From positions 34,776,501 to 34,840,500 of the forward strand of contig NC_050098.1 of the NCBI RefSeq assembly GCF_902167145.1: DNA of 64,000 bases, given 5' to 3'. Below are positions 10,641 to 23,679 of this stretch, piece by piece. The position numbers and the translations under genes were made by a program. This DNA is from Zea mays. Taxonomy: Eukaryota > Streptophyta > Magnoliopsida > Poales > Poaceae. Position 1 is the first letter of the stretch. Each line of letters starts with the position of its first letter. The notes under the pieces are model-generated. The model was not told the origin of the DNA. It worked only from the letters and a program-made list of their open reading frames with translations, and searched no databases.

Positions 10641-11206
10641 GCTCTCATTGAGGCGAGTGCAACCCCACTGGGGTTTCGTATGCGGTCGCCTTGGGACCGA
10701 TTGACGGACGTCTCGACCTACGGGCCCTCTGGGTCCGAGGAAGATGACGATCCCAGCATCTGTTGGGATTTCTCTGGATTTGGCAACCCCAGTGCCATGC
10801 GGGACTTCATGACCGCATGTGACTACTGCCTCTCTGACTGTTCCGACGGAAGCCGCAGCCTTGACGATGAGGACTGCGGCCCAAGCCGCGAATGTTTCCA
10901 CGTCAAGCTAGGGGATCCCTCCGAAGGCAACCATCTTGGCATGCCGGAGGACGGTGATTTGCCTAGGCCGGCGCCTCGCGCCGACATCCCGCGGGAGCTA
11001 GCTATGGTCCCCGTTCCAGCGGGGGGTCACGACCCACAGCTCGAGCAAGTCCGCGGGGCGCAGACCAGGCTCGACGAGGGAACAGGGGCGCTTGAGACGA
11101 TCCGCCGGGACGTCGGGCAGGCATGGGCGGGCCAACCCCCGGCCGGAGAAATACGTCACCTGCCCCAAGGTCTCCAGCACCGCGTCGCCAACGATGTCAG
11201 GCTCAG
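10641..11206 (+). pseudogene. gag: gag, middle piece (Gypsy copy 1)
   Basis: This continues the frame of 1063-1632 and runs to the CTCAG TSD at 11202-11206, after which the next element begins. It contains an acidic segment, SGSEEDDDPS, and a Cys/Ser-rich one, CDYCLSDCSDGS, both also present in copy 2. No domain is recognised. It is part of the long N-terminal region of gag that precedes the capsid-like core. Reading on past 11206 into the inserted LTR is artefactual. Confidence 0.75.
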
Positions 11207-13763
11207 TGTAATATCCCAAAAAAATGTTGACCAAAAGTTAATCTCTGGTGCGTGGATGAGGTAAAGGGTTGTGGGCCATTGGATGCAAAGATAGAAGTCA
11301 TCTGAGGCGTCGTTTCTTTCTCCCACAAAAACCCTAGGTGGCCACCCCTTTTTTTTCCCTTCACCCCCCCTCTTGGCCGCCACCCCCTTTTCTCCCCCTT
11401 GGCTAGACGCCCCCTCCCCCTATGGCAGCCATCATCCATTGCTTCCTCCCCCAAGATCTCCCCCTACGCAGCAAGGATCGAGAAAAGGAGGGGCACGTTG
11501 AATTGAAGAGGAAGAGAGGATCAAGGAGATGTTCTTCCCCATCTCTTCTTGAAGATTTCTTGGGGAAACCCTAGGTATGGATGAGATCCTTGTTCCTCCC
11601 TGTAATTATAGGCTTTTGGAGGTTGTGGATCATGGGAATTAAAGGATTAGAGGTTGGATTTGATGTGGGGTTAGGTTTTGATCCCGAATTTAGTTTTCTG
11701 CAGAATGGCAGATTCGACAGTTTCTGTTTATGCCAGTTTTCCGTGGTTTTAGTGGCCTCAAAAAAATGAAAAGTCTATGTATGAGTCGTAGATTATTTGT
11801 AGATCTTTCCGTGGCCGCGAAGAACACCTCAATCGGACATCCGACCAGAAAGTTATTGCAGTTTTACTATAGCAGTTTTTCAGTCTCATAATTCTGTGCA
11901 GAATCTGTTCTCTTAAGATTTAGGAAATTTTATCAACAGAATTAAACTGTGGGTTGGTAAAAGAAGTTGTAGATAATTTCATAAGCTTTCCAGATTGTTA
12001 AAGAGTGCATTCATATGATTTGTGAAACTCCAGTTATGTTTGTTTTACTGTGGCTGTTTCTGTTTACCTGACAAAAATGAGTGGGTCTGTTCACTGGTGA
12101 GTTTCATCTAGTAAATGGCCGAATTGGCTCTTCCAACTATGGAGACTTTTGTAGAGGGATAAAAGTTCTTACTTACAGCAGAATTTCATAATTTTTGGTT
12201 CAGTAGTTTGGGAGATATCGAATTTTAAAGTTAACCATACTGCTGTCTAAAACAGATTCAGTCAGTTATCTTGTCAGATGTTTTAGAACTTGTAGATGGC
12301 AGAATTTAATTATCTATTGAATACTGAAATTGTAGAGTATTTTGTGTAGATACTCCTAGAGTATTTGTTTGATATCACCGCTGTTTTAATTTTAAAGATA
12401 CAAAATTAACAAACAGCGTTGCTGCTGTATGGCATGTGGTTCAGGGTGGGAGTCTTTCCACTGGGTCTTGGTTTCAAGTGTAGGAGTGTTTTGTTGATTG
12501 ATGGCAAATGTTTGTGAAATATTTGTACTAAGTTTTATGCCCACTAGCAGGTGGCTACACTCCAGATCATGTCTAGTACATTTCTTCTTCTTCGATGAAG
12601 GCAAGTGAATGTAGCGGTGGTTGCTTCCGTTCTGACCTGTTATTTCTATTGCCTACACTCTAATATTCAGAAGTATCAGATTCTTTCATAATTGGACTCT
12701 ATGGTGATGCTTTACTTGCTTGCATTATACTGATGCTCAATCATATATTGATGATGATTATGATTTGAGTATGACTCACGAGATTAATTCACATATCTGA
12801 AGGTAAATGAAGTATCATTTGAGGTTGGTATTGTATCTGAAGATAAATGAAGTATTATTTGAGGTTTGTGTTGTATCTGAAGGAAGTGAAGTTTATTGAT
12901 AAATGTAGCATGCCATATACATTGCATGACTCATTTGCATATGAAGTTTTGTCGTGACCTATGGTCCGACCGTACCGGTACAACTTAGCATCGTACGTTG
13001 CCCGAGAAGGGGTACGATGCGGCTTCATACCCTTAGAGGTATGAAGGCAGAGGACATATGCATTGCATTCATATGCATTCATTGAAGTGATATTTGCAGA
13101 TGATGTGGTTTTATACCCCCAGAGGTATGAAGATAGAGTACCTACACATTGCATTCCTATGCATACATTGAAGTGATATTTGCAGGTATTGTTGACGCAG
13201 GGAAGTGTTATAGAACCTATTGTGGTTGTTCGAGGAAATGAGATGGTATTGGTTATAGTGGGACTACTGTGTTCTATATCTACAAGTATTTCTGATTTTT
13301 TATTGTGTCTCTTTTAAAATGTTGATGAATTCAATTTGTGGTTTAAATATCTCGTCAGAACAATTAGCTTGCTGAGATGTTTCATCTCACTCTTGCATTA
13401 CTCAATGCAGGTGCTTGTTGCTCATCAAGGGGAGTGGGAAGTAGCAGCACATCCACCTTCACTCTCATAATAATGCTGCCCAGACACAGCCATGATTTAA
13501 TTAGAAACTTCTTGTCAAAGGATGTTTGTTTTTAACTAGTCGTGCGCACTGATTAATTCAGTTCATTGTTGTTATGGTTGTCTTCCCATTGCTAGCAGAT
13601 TATTAATGTCTTATATGTTTTCTTATCATGATATCTATTTATACTTTGTTGCTTCCCCCGTTTATGCAATTTTCAAAGGAGATGTTGTCGAAATTTTATA
13701 TATGAATGTTAGATGTGTAGTTTAGTAGCATTCTGTGGTGTTTGTGGATCCCGGGGTGTTACA
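11207..13763 (+). repeat. 5' LTR of non-autonomous element
   Basis: It begins TGTAATATCCCAAAAAAATG and ends GATCCCGGGGTGTTACA. A polypyrimidine-rich stretch with AAACCCTAGG lies in the first 400 bases, and an AT-rich remainder follows. It contains two internal repeat blocks (about 12795-12890 and 13010-13187). Confidence 0.93.
12795..13187. repeat. Short tandem repeats inside the 2.56-kb LTR
   Basis: Units carrying TATCTGAAGATAAATGAAG repeat about every 50 bases near 12800-12890. A longer unit with GAGGTATGAAG, GCATTGCATTC and TTGAAGTGATATTTGCAG appears twice between 13010 and 13187. The same blocks recur in the right LTR around 17080-17475. Confidence 0.75.
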
Positions 13764-15493
13764 GTTGGTATCAGAGGATAGGCTTTAGATTCTTGGCAAT
13801 TTGAAGATAAATTTGACACACTTGCACATATAGGAAGGGTATGGGTTCAAATATCTTTGATATATATTAATGTCTTTAGAGTGCAGATGACAATAGTTTC
13901 ACCTCTCCCTATTCCTTTACGGTGATGTGGTAAGTTGTTTATGGCTTAATGCTTGATATAATTTATTTCTGAAATTTTGATATTGTTTTGTTAATGCGGT
14001 AGATATCGCTGGTCATTGGTGAGAATGAAGTTGTTATTATGCTTGTGATATACAAGTATGCCTATGTCGTTTTCACCATGTTTTTCATGGTTGAGTTTTA
14101 TTACAATAATATTGTTATATATGCTTGATTGTGGATGTTTCTAAGAGGAGTGTGAATTGCGTGTTTTGGGGTACAAGGTAATCATCAATTTGAATTTAAG
14201 TTGTTGAGCGGTTGGTGGATAGCTCCAACTATCATTGCAAAGAATGATTGTTTATGTTGAGAAACCAGTTTTGAAAGAAATGAATATTGGTACTTTATAT
14301 GGATTTTTGGGGGAAGTCTTTTCATAGCCAGAATGGCTTACATGTCTCTCTCATATTGTGTGTTCTAGTTGCCACAAAGCCTAGATGTGGTTTAAAGTGG
14401 TTGCCTATTAGTCATACTAATTGTAGAATAAATCTTTGATTCTCTTGATCCATTGATTATGTATTGATACATTGAGGATCTGGTGGTTCCCTTTTCGATG
14501 CATGCTTGTGGAGCCATTTTTTTAGACCACCTATCTATTGGTTTGAAGGAAGTCCTTGCCTAGCCTAGAGTTGGTTGGGTGTGGCTAGTCACCTACTCCT
14601 AGATGATGTGGTGTTTACATCAGCTTAATATGTTTGTCAAATGTGTGAAGGATTAGGGGTTATTATTATTGACTTTGTATGTCTGGTACTTTGAGTGCAT
14701 CGTATGATAGAATGAAATGTAAGTTTCTGAACTACAGTAGATGAAGACTTATATTATGTGTAGGTTATCCTTACTAGTTGGATATTTTTCTTAGTTGAGA
14801 TGTTGAATGAAGTATAGTGACATGGGTTAAGCAAGTATTGTGTTGTTGTTGGGCTATCAGTGCTCTATGTAGAGTTTTTGGCATTTCTTCGATGAACTAT
14901 GCCGCACAAGATGTTATTGGCTTCTTTTGGCTTTATTGCTCCATTAGTTCTATAGATTTTCTCCCTTTTGGTGGGGTGTAAGGAATGTTAGATTACATGA
15001 TTATCTTTTCATGATGGCAAGAATAAGGTTTAGAAAGATTAGGAGTTTTGTTCCAATAGAACTACTTGTTTCATGGTGCTTTAAGGTGAGGTGTTTGATC
15101 TTCTTATACATTCGTCGGGTGTAGATGTTTCACCATTTAATTAAAATTAATGGTTGAAGTTGGTAAGGGTTGTGCTTGGTCCATATTACCCCTTCATAAA
15201 AGAGTGTTGTCTTAAGACATTGATGTTGATGTATAGCTGCATCCAAATTTGATGGTGTGAAATTGTAGTGTTGATTGCAACTATGACATGCTTTGAGCTT
15301 CATTACATGTTGTTTCATGCTTAATGTCAGGTCGTGTAGTTTCCTTAGACAATTAGTCCAAGGTAGAAGTTCTTGTGTTAATTAAGACCAATAATGGATC
15401 CATGTTTTGAATTGTGGTGCTATATGGGGTACCTTGGGTGTTTTGCTTGGAGTGGCCGAATTCGAGGTCGAATTCTTTTTAAGGGGGGTAGAG
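13764..15493 (+). other. Internal domain of non-autonomous element (PBS to PPT), non-coding
   Basis: The PBS TGGTATCAGAGG begins at 13766, three bases after the LTR, and is of the initiator-Met type. The domain ends in TTTTTAAGGGGGGTAGAG, a PPT next to the right LTR. Between them lies T-rich sequence with frequent stops in all frames. I found no protease, RT or integrase motif, not even a decayed one. Confidence 0.85.
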
Positions 15494-18050
15494 TGTAATA
15501 TCCCAAAAAAATGTTGACCAAAAGTTAATCTCTGGTGCGTGGATGAGGTAAAGGGTTGTGGGCCATTGGATGCAAAGATAGAAGTCATCTGAGGCGTCGT
15601 TTCTTTCTCCCACAAAAACCCTAGGTGGCCACCCCTTTTTTTTCCCTTCACCCCCCCTCTTGGCCGCCACCCCCTTTTCTCCCCCTTGGCTAGACGCCCC
15701 CTCCCCCTATGGCAGCCATCATCCATTGCTTCCTCCCCCAAGATCTCCCCCTACGCAGCAAGGATCGAGAAAAGGAGGGGCACGTTGAATTGAAGAGGAA
15801 GAGAGGATCAAGGAGATGTTCTTCCCCATCTCTTCTTGAAGATTTCTTGGGGAAACCCTAGGTATGGATGAGATCCTTGTTCCTCCCTGTAATTATAGGC
15901 TTTTGGAGGTTGTGGATCATGGGAATTAAAGGATTAGAGGTTGGATTTGATGTGGGGTTAGGTTTTGATCCCGAATTTAGTTTTCTGCAGAATGGCAGAT
16001 TCGACAGTTTCTGTTCATGCCAGTTTTCCGTGGTTTTAGTGGCCTCAAAAAAATGAAAAGTCTATGTATGAGTCGTAGATTATTTGTAGATCTTTCCGTG
16101 GCCGCGAAGAACACCTCAATCGGACATCCGACCAGAAAGTTATTGCAGTTTTACTATAGCAGTTTTTCAGTCTCATAATTCTGTGCAGAATCTGTTCTCT
16201 TAAGATTTAGGAAATTTTATCAACAGAATTAAACTGTGGGTTGGTAAAAGAAGTTGTAGATAATTTCATAAGCTTTCCAGATTGTTAAAGAGTGCATTCA
16301 TATGATTTGTGAAACTCCAGTTATGTTTGTTTTACTGTGGCTGTTTCTGTTTACCTGACAAAAATGAGTGGGTCTGTTCACTGGTGAGTTTCATCTAGTA
16401 AATGGCCGAATTGGCTCTTCCAACTATGGAGACTTTTGTAGAGGGATAAAAGTTCTTACTTACAGCAGAATTTCATAATTTTTGGTTCAGTAGTTTGGGA
16501 GATATCGAATTTTAAAGTTAACCATACTGCTGTCTAAAACAGATTCAGTCAGTTATCTTGTCAGATGTTTTAGAACTTGTAGATGGCAGAATTTAATTAT
16601 CTATTGAATACTGAAATTGTAGAGTATTTTGTGTAGATACTCCTAGAGTATTTGTTTGATATCACCGCTGTTTTAATTTTAAAGATACAAAATTAACAAA
16701 CAGCGTTGCTGCTGTATGGCATGTGGTTCAGGGTGGGAGTCTTTCCACTGGGTCTTGGTTTCAAGTGTAGGAGTGTTTTGTTGATTGATGGCAAATGTTT
16801 GTGAAATATTTGTACTAAGTTTTATGCCCACTAGCAGGTGGCTACACTCCAGATCATGTCTAGTACATTTCTTCTTCTTCGATGAAGGCAAGTGAATGTA
16901 GCGGTGGTTGCTTCCGTTCTGACCTGTTATTTCTATTGCCTACACTCTAATATTCAGAAGTATCAGATTCTTTCATAATTGGACTCTATGGTGATGCTTT
17001 ACTTGCTTGCATTATACTGATGCTCAATCATATATTGATGATGATTATGATTTCAGTATGACTCACGAGATTAATTCACATATCTGAAGGTAAATGAAGT
17101 ATTATTTGAGGTTGGTATTGTATCTGAAGATAAATGAAGTATTATTTGAGGTTTGTGTTGTATCTAAAGGAAGTGAAGTTTATTGATAAATGTAGCATGC
17201 CATATACATTGCATGACTCATTTGCATATGAAGTTTTGTCGTGACCTATGGTCCGACCGTACCGGTACAACTTAGCATCGTACGTTGTCCGAGAAGGGGT
17301 ACGATGCGGCTTCATACCCTTAGAGGTATGAAGGCAGAGGACATATGCATTGCATTCATATGCATTCATTGAAGTGATATTTGCAGATGATGTGGTTTTA
17401 TACCCCCAGAGGTATGAAGATAGAGTACCTACACATTGCATTCCTATGCATACATTGAAGTGATATTTGCAGGTATTGTTGACGCAGGGAAGTGTTATAG
17501 AACCTATTGTGGTTGTTCGAGGAAATGAGATGGTATTGGTTATAGTGGGACTACTGTGTTCTATATCTACAAGTATTTCTGATTTTTTATTGTGTCTCTT
17601 TTAAAATGTTGATGAATTCAATTTGTGGTTTAAATATCTCGTCAGAACAATTAGCTTGCTGAGATGTTTCATCTCACTCTTGCATTACTCAATGCAGGTG
17701 CTTGTTGCTCATCAAGGGGAGTGGGAAGTAGCAGCACATCCACCTTCACTCTCATAATAATGCTGCCCAGACACAGCCATGATTTAATTAGAAACTTCTT
17801 GTCAAAGGATGTTTGTTTTTAACTAGTCGTGCGCACTGATTAATTCAGTTCATTGTTGTTATGGTTGTCTTCCCATTGCTAGCAGATTATTAATGTCTTA
17901 TATGTTTTCTTATCATGATATCTATTTATACTTTGTTGCTTCCCCCGTTTATGCAATTTTCAAAGGAGATGTTGTCGAAATTTTATATATGAATGTTAGA
18001 TGTGTAGTTTAGTAGCATTCTGTGGTGTTTGTGGATCCCGGGGTGTTACA
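15494..18050 (+). repeat. 3' LTR of non-autonomous element
   Basis: Its length of 2557 bp equals that of the left LTR, and the sequence is nearly identical. It is followed by the TSD CTCAG. A long ORF that appears to start at 18000 takes its first residues from this LTR and is not a true gag start. Confidence 0.93.
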
Positions 18051-18055
18051 CTCAG

Positions 18056-20168
18056 GCCGCCGCCCGCATCCAGCGGGGTTGGTCAGAACCTGGCAGCCGC
18101 AGCGATGCTCCTCCGCACGATGCCGGAGCCATCAACCACCGAGGGTCGGCGAATCCAGGGAGAGCTCAAGAATCTCCTGGAAGGCGCTGCGGCCCGACGG
18201 GCCGAGAGCACTGCCTCCCGAAGGCAGGGATACCCCTCGGAGCCTCACGCCGCGACTTCCCGATTTATGCGGGAAGCCTCGGTCTACACCGGGCGCACGC
18301 GCAACACCGCGCCTGCGGCCCCGGGACACCTCGGCAACGAGCACCATCGACGCGACCGTCGGGCCCACCTCGACGAAAGGGTGCGCCGAGGCTACCACCC
18401 CAGGCGTGGGGGGCGCTACGACAGCGGGGAGGATCGGAGTCCCTCGCCCGAACCACCCGGTCCGCAGGCCTTCAGTCGGGCCATCCGACGGGCGCCGTTC
18501 CCGACCCGGTTCCGACCCCCGACTACTATCACAAAGTACTCGGGGGAAACGAGGCCGGAACTATGGCTCGCGGACTACCGCCTGGCCTGCCAACTGGGTG
18601 GAACGGACGACGACAACCTCATCATCCGCAACCTTCCCCTGTTCCTCTCCGACACTGCTCGCGCCTGGTTGGAGCACCTGCCTCCGGGGCAGATCTCCAA
18701 CTGGGATGACTTGGTCCAAGCCTTCGCCGGCAATTTCCAGGGCACGTACATGCGCCCCGGAAATTCCTGGGACCTTCGGAGCTGCCGGCAACAGCCGGGA
18801 GAGTCGCTCCGGGACTACATCCGGCGATTTTCGAAGCAGCGCACCGAGCTGCCCAACATCACCGACTTGGATGTCATCGGCGCGTTCCTTGCCGGCACCA
18901 CCTGCCGCGACCTGGTGAGTAAGTTGGGTCGCAAGACCCCCACCAGGGCGAGCGAGCTGATGGACATCGCCACCAAGTTCGCCTCTGGCCAGGAGGCGGT
19001 TGAGGCTATCTTCCGAAAGGACAAGCAGCCCCAGGGCCGCCCATCGGAAGAGGCTCCCGAGGCGTCTACTCCGCGCGGCGCCAAGAAGAAGGGCAAGAAG
19101 AAGTCGCAATCGAAACGCGACGCCGCTGACGCGGACCTTGTCGCCGCCGCCGAGTACAAGAACCCTCGGAAGCCCCCCGAAGGTGCTAACCTCTTCGACA
19201 AGATGCTCAAGAAGCCGTGCCCCTACCATCAGGGGCCCGTTAAGCACACTTTCGAGGAGTGCGTCATGCTTCGGCACCACTTCCACAGGGCCGGGCCACC
19301 CGCGGAGGGTGGCAGGGCCCACGACGACGACAAGAAAGAAGATCACCAAGCAGGAGAGTTCCCCGAGGTCCGCGACTGCTTCATGATCTACGGTGGGCAT
19401 GCGGCGAATACCTCGGCTCGGCATCGCAAGCAAGAGCGCCGGGAGGTCTGCTCGGTGAAGGTGGCGGCGCCAGTCTACCTAGACTGGTTCGACAAGCCCA
19501 TCACCTTCGACCAGGCTGACCACCCCGACCATGTGCCGAGCCCGGGGAAATACCCGCTCGTCGTCGACCCCATCGTCGGCAACGTCAGGCTCACCAAGGT
19601 CCTGATGGATGGGGGCAGCTGCCTCAACATCATCTACGCCGAGACCCTCAAGCTCCTGCGCGTCGATCTGTCCTCCGTCCGAGCAGGTGTTGCGCCCTTC
19701 CACGGGATCATCCCTAGGAAGCGCGTCCAGCCCCTCGGACGACTCGACCTCCCCGTCTGCTTCGGAACGCCCTCCAACTTCCGAAGGGAGACCTTGACGT
19801 TCGAAGTGGTCGGGTTCCGAGGAACCTACCACGCGGTACTGGGAAGGCCATGCTACGCGAAGTTCATGGCCGTCCCCAACTACACCTACCTGAAGCTCAA
19901 GATGTCGGGCCCCAACGGGGTCATCACCGTCGGCCCCACGTACAAACACGCGTTCGAATGCGGCGTGGAGTGCGTGGAGTACGTCGAGGCCCTCGCCGAG
20001 TCCGAGGCCCTCATCGCCGACCTGGAGAACCTCTCCAAAGAGGTGCCAGACGTGAAGCGTCATGCCGGCAACTTCGAGCCAGCGGAGACGGTTAAGGCCG
20101 TCCCACTCGACCCCAGTGGCGGCACCTCCAAGCAGATCCGGATTGGTTCCGGGCTCGACCCCAAATAG
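18056..20168 (+). pseudogene. gag: gag core and protease (Gypsy copy 1), ends at a premature TAG
   Basis: The frame resumes after the CTCAG TSD (LRPPPASSGVGQN). A retrotransposon gag core lies around 18500-18930 (ARAWLEHLPPGQISNWDDLV, then ESLRDYIRRF). A zinc-knuckle-like motif, CPYHQGPVKHTFEEC, is at 19218-19262. The aspartic protease site VLMDGGSCLNIIY is near 19600. The ORF ends at TAG 20166-20168 in ...GLDPK-stop-EAVLVDFL, where copy 2 has CAG (Gln), so gag, protease and pol were one frame and this stop is a C-to-T mutation. The product would build the particle and process the polyprotein. With three insertions upstream it cannot be made here. Confidence 0.85.
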
Positions 20169-23100
20169 GAAGCAGTGCTCGTCGACTTTCTCCGCGCAAA
20201 CGCCGACGTCTTTGCGTGGAGTCCCTCGGACATGCCCAGCATACCGAGGGATGTCGCCGAGCACTCGCTGGATATTCGGGCCGAAGCCCGACCCGTGAGG
20301 CAGCCTCTGCGCCGATTCGACGAGGAGAAGCGCAGAGCGATAGGCGAGGAGATCCACAAGCTAATGGCAGCGGGGTTCATCAAAGAGGTATTCCATCCCG
20401 AATGGCTTGCCAACCCTGTGCTTGTGAGGAAAAAAGGGGGGAAATGGCGGATGTGTGTAGACTACACTGGTCTCAACAAAGCATGTCCGAAGGTTCCCTA
20501 CCCTCTGCCTCGCATCGATCAAATCGTGGATTCCACTGCTGGGTGCGAAACCCTGTCCTTCCTCGATGCCTACTCAGGGTATCACCAGATCCGGATGAAA
20601 GAGTCCGACCAACTCGCGACTTCTTTCATCACGCCGTTCGGCATGTACTGCTATGTCACCATGCCGTTCGGTCTGAGGAATTCGGGCGCGACGTACCAGC
20701 GGTGCATGAACCATGTGTTCGGCGAACACATCGGTCGCACAGTCGAGGCCTACGTCGATGACATCGTAGTCAAGACAAGGAAGGCTTCCGACCTCCTCTC
20801 CGACCTTGGAGTGACATTCCGATGTCTCAAGGCGAAAGGAGTCAAGCTCAATCCTGAGAAGTGTGTCTTCGGGGTGCCCCGGGGCATGCTCCTGGGGTTC
20901 ATCGTCTCCGAGCGAGGCATCGAAGCCAACCCGGAGAAGATCGCAGCTATCACCAGCATGGGACCCATCAAGGACTTAAAAGGCGTACAGAGGGTCATGG
21001 GATGCCTCGCGGCCCTGAGCCGCTTCATCTCACGCCTCGGCGAAAGAGGTCTGCCTCTGTACCGCCTCTTAAGGAAGGCCGAGAGTTTCGCTTGGACCCC
21101 TGAGGCCGAGGAAGCCCTCGGGAACCTGAAGGCGCTCCTTACAAAGGCGCCTGTCTTGGTGCCCCCAGCTGATGGAGAAGCCCTCTTGGTCTACGTCGCC
21201 GCCACCACTCAGGTGGTTAGCGCCGCGATTGTAGTCGAGAGGCAAGAAGAAGGGCATGCATTGCCCGTTCAAAGGCCAGTCTACTTCGTCAGCGAAGTAT
21301 TGTCCGAGACCAAGATCCGCTACCCGCAAGTTCAGAAGCTGTTGTATGTTGTGATCCTGACAAGGCGGAAGTTACGACACTACTTCGAGTCTCATCCGGT
21401 AACTGTGGTGTCATCCTTCCCCCTGGGGGAGATCATCCAGTGCCGAGAGGCCTCGGGCAGGATCGCAAAGTGGGCAGTGGATATCATGGGCGAAACGATC
21501 TCGTTCGCCCCTCGGAAAGCCATCAAGTCCCAGGTGTTGGCGGACTTCGTAGCTGAATGGGTCGACACCCAGCTGCCGACGGCTCCGATCCAACCGGAGC
21601 TCTGGACCATGTTTTTCGACGGGTCGCTGATGAAGATGGGAGCCGGCGCGGGCCTGCTCTTCATCTCACCCCTCGGGAAGCACCTACGCTACGTGCTACG
21701 CCTCCATTTCCCGGCGTCCAACAATGTGGCCGAGTACGAAGCTCTGGTCAACGGGTTGCGGATCGCCATCGAGCTAGGGGTCAGACGCCTCGACGCCCGC
21801 GGTGACTCGCAGCTCGTCATTGACCAAGTCATGAAGAACTCCCACTGCCGCGACCCAAAGATGGAGGCCTACTGCGATGAGGTTCGGCGCCTGGAAGACA
21901 AGTTCTTCGGGCTCGAGCTCAACCACATCGCTCGGCGCTACAACAAGACTGCAGACGAGCTGGCTAAAATAGCCTCGGGGCGAACGACGGTCCCCCCGGA
22001 CGTCTTCTCCCGGGATCTGCACCAACCCTCCGTCAAGGTCGACGACTCGCCCGAGCCCGAGGCGCCCTCGGTTCGGCCCGAGGTACCCTCGGCCCTAGGG
22101 GCCGAGGCACTGCACGTCGAGGAGGAGCAGAGCGGGGCCACGCCTGATCGAAATTGGTAGGCCCCGTACCTGCGATATCTCCGCCAGGGAGAGCTACCCC
22201 TCGACCAAGCCGAGGCTCGGCGGGTAGCTCGACGCGCCAAGTCGTTCGTCTTGCTGGGCGATGAGGAGGAGCTCTACCACCGGAGCCCCTCGGGCATCCT
22301 CCAGCGATGCATCTCCATCGCCGAAGGTCAGGAACTCCTGCAAGAAATACACTCGGGGGCTTGCGGCCATCATGCAGCGCCTCGAGCCCTTGTCGGGAAT
22401 GCCTTCCGGCAAGGCTTCTACTGGCCAACGGCGGTGGCTGACGCCACTAGAATTGTCCGCACCTGCGAAGGGTGCCAATTCTATGCGAAGCAGACCCACC
22501 TGCCCGCTCAGGCTCTGCAGACGATACCCATCACCTGGCCCTTCACTGTATGGGGTCTGGACCTCGTCGGTCCCTTGCAGAAGGCGCCCGGGGGCTACAC
22601 GCACCTGCTGGTCGCCATCGACAAATTCTCCAAGTGGATCGAGGTCCGACCCCTGAACAGCATCAGGTCCGAGCAGGCGGTGGCGTTCTTCACCAACATC
22701 ATCCATCGCTTTGGGGTCCCAAACTCCATCATCACCGACAACGGTACCCAGTTCACCGGCAGAAAATTCTTGGATTTTTGCGAGGATCACCACATCCGGG
22801 TGGACTGGGCTGTCGTGGCTCATCCCATGTCGAATGGGCAAGTAGAGCGTGCCAACGACATGATTCTACAAGGGCTCAAGCCTCGGATTTACAACGGCCT
22901 CAACAAGTTCGGCAAGCGATGGATGAAGGAACTCCCCTCGGTGGTCTGGAGCCTGAGGACGACGCCGAGCCGAGCCACGGGTTTCACGCCGTCCTTCCTG
23001 GTCTACGGGGCCGAGGCCATCTTACCCACTGACCTGGAATACGGCTCCCCGAGGACGAGGGCCTACAACGATCAAAGCAACCAAGCTAGCCGAGAAGAAT

Positions 23101-23396
23101 CGCTGGACCAGCTGGAAGAGGCTCGGGACAAGGCCTTACTACACTCGGCGCGGTACCAGCAGTCCCTGCGACGCTACCACGCCCGAGGGGTCCGGTCCCG
23201 AGACCTCCAGGTGGGCGATCTGGTGCTTCGGCTGCGGCAAGACGCCCGAGGGAGGCACAAGCTCACGCCCCCCTGGGAGGGGCCATTCGTCATCGCCAAA
23301 GTCCTGAAGCCCGGAACATACAAGCTGGCCAACAATCAAGGCGAGATCTACGGCAACGCTTGGAACATCAAACAGCTACGTCGCTTCTACCCTTAA
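20169..23396 (+). pseudogene. pol: pol (RT, RNase H, archaeal-type RNase H, integrase) of Gypsy copy 1, one in-frame TAG
   Basis: In-frame with the preceding part. RT shows VRKKGGKWRMCVDYTGLNK (about 20426), DAYSGYHQI and YVDDIVVKT (20751-20777). The connection and retroviral-type RNase H follow. A second, archaeal-type RNase H begins at MFFDGSLMKMGAGAG near 21609, with NNVAEYEAL and ARGDSQLVIDQV, a hallmark of the Tat lineage. TAG at 22158-22160 replaces a Gln codon present in copy 2. Integrase follows, with a CEGCQFYAK zinc-binding part near 22465, catalytic LDLVGP, TDNGTQF (about 22735) and NGQVERAN. It ends at TAA 23394-23396. It would copy and integrate the element. Apart from the stop it looks recently functional. 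Confidence 0.88.
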
Positions 23397-23679
23397 GATG
23401 TTTTCAAGTTGTTCATATACCTCGCACCCACGCAAAGTTTAGTCATCAAGGAAGGGTCGACCTCGCCTCGGCAAAGCCCGACCCTCCCTCGGGGGCTAAA
23501 AGGGGGGAGACCCCCTCCGCGTCGAAATTTTCCTCGAAAAAGGATCTCTTTTTAGCAGAATTTCTTTCGTGCTTTTTGACTACTTCGAAAAGCGGATCCT
23601 GGAAACGACGGAGTACACGTAAGCAGCCAAGGCTGACCGAGCCGAGGGACTCCTACGCCACCGGGATACGGATACCTCA
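23397..23679 (+). other. Start of the post-pol region of Gypsy copy 1
   Basis: The sequence matches copy 2 from 52729 downward on the other strand. It includes the first of three copies of the motif CTCCTACGCC...GGATACGGATACCTCA. It ends at the TSD CCTCA (23675-23679), where the Tekay-type element begins. No gene is seen. Confidence 0.8.

Larger units (their letters stand above)
11207..18050 (+). mobile_element. Non-autonomous LTR retrotransposon (LARD-like), no coding capacity
   Basis: Two LTRs of exactly 2557 bp (TGTAATATCCC...GGGGTGTTACA) flank 1730 bp of internal DNA with a PBS at its left end and a purine-rich tract at its right end. A perfect TSD, CTCAG, is at 11202-11206 and 18051-18055. 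I noticed only about five differences between the LTRs, making this the youngest-looking insertion of the window. The interior has no gag or pol motif on either strand. Terminal sequences and PBS resemble Tekay/Del-type Gypsy elements, whose proteins probably mobilise it in trans. This last point is inference. Confidence 0.92.

Noticed and set aside
11581..11769. 62-codon ORF in the 2.56-kb LTR, present twice
   Set aside because: The duplication simply reflects the two LTRs. It is short, with no recognised motif.
18000..18055. Gag start at the ATG at 18000
   Set aside because: The first residues come from the 3' LTR of the inserted non-autonomous element. The true start is at 1063, before the insertions.
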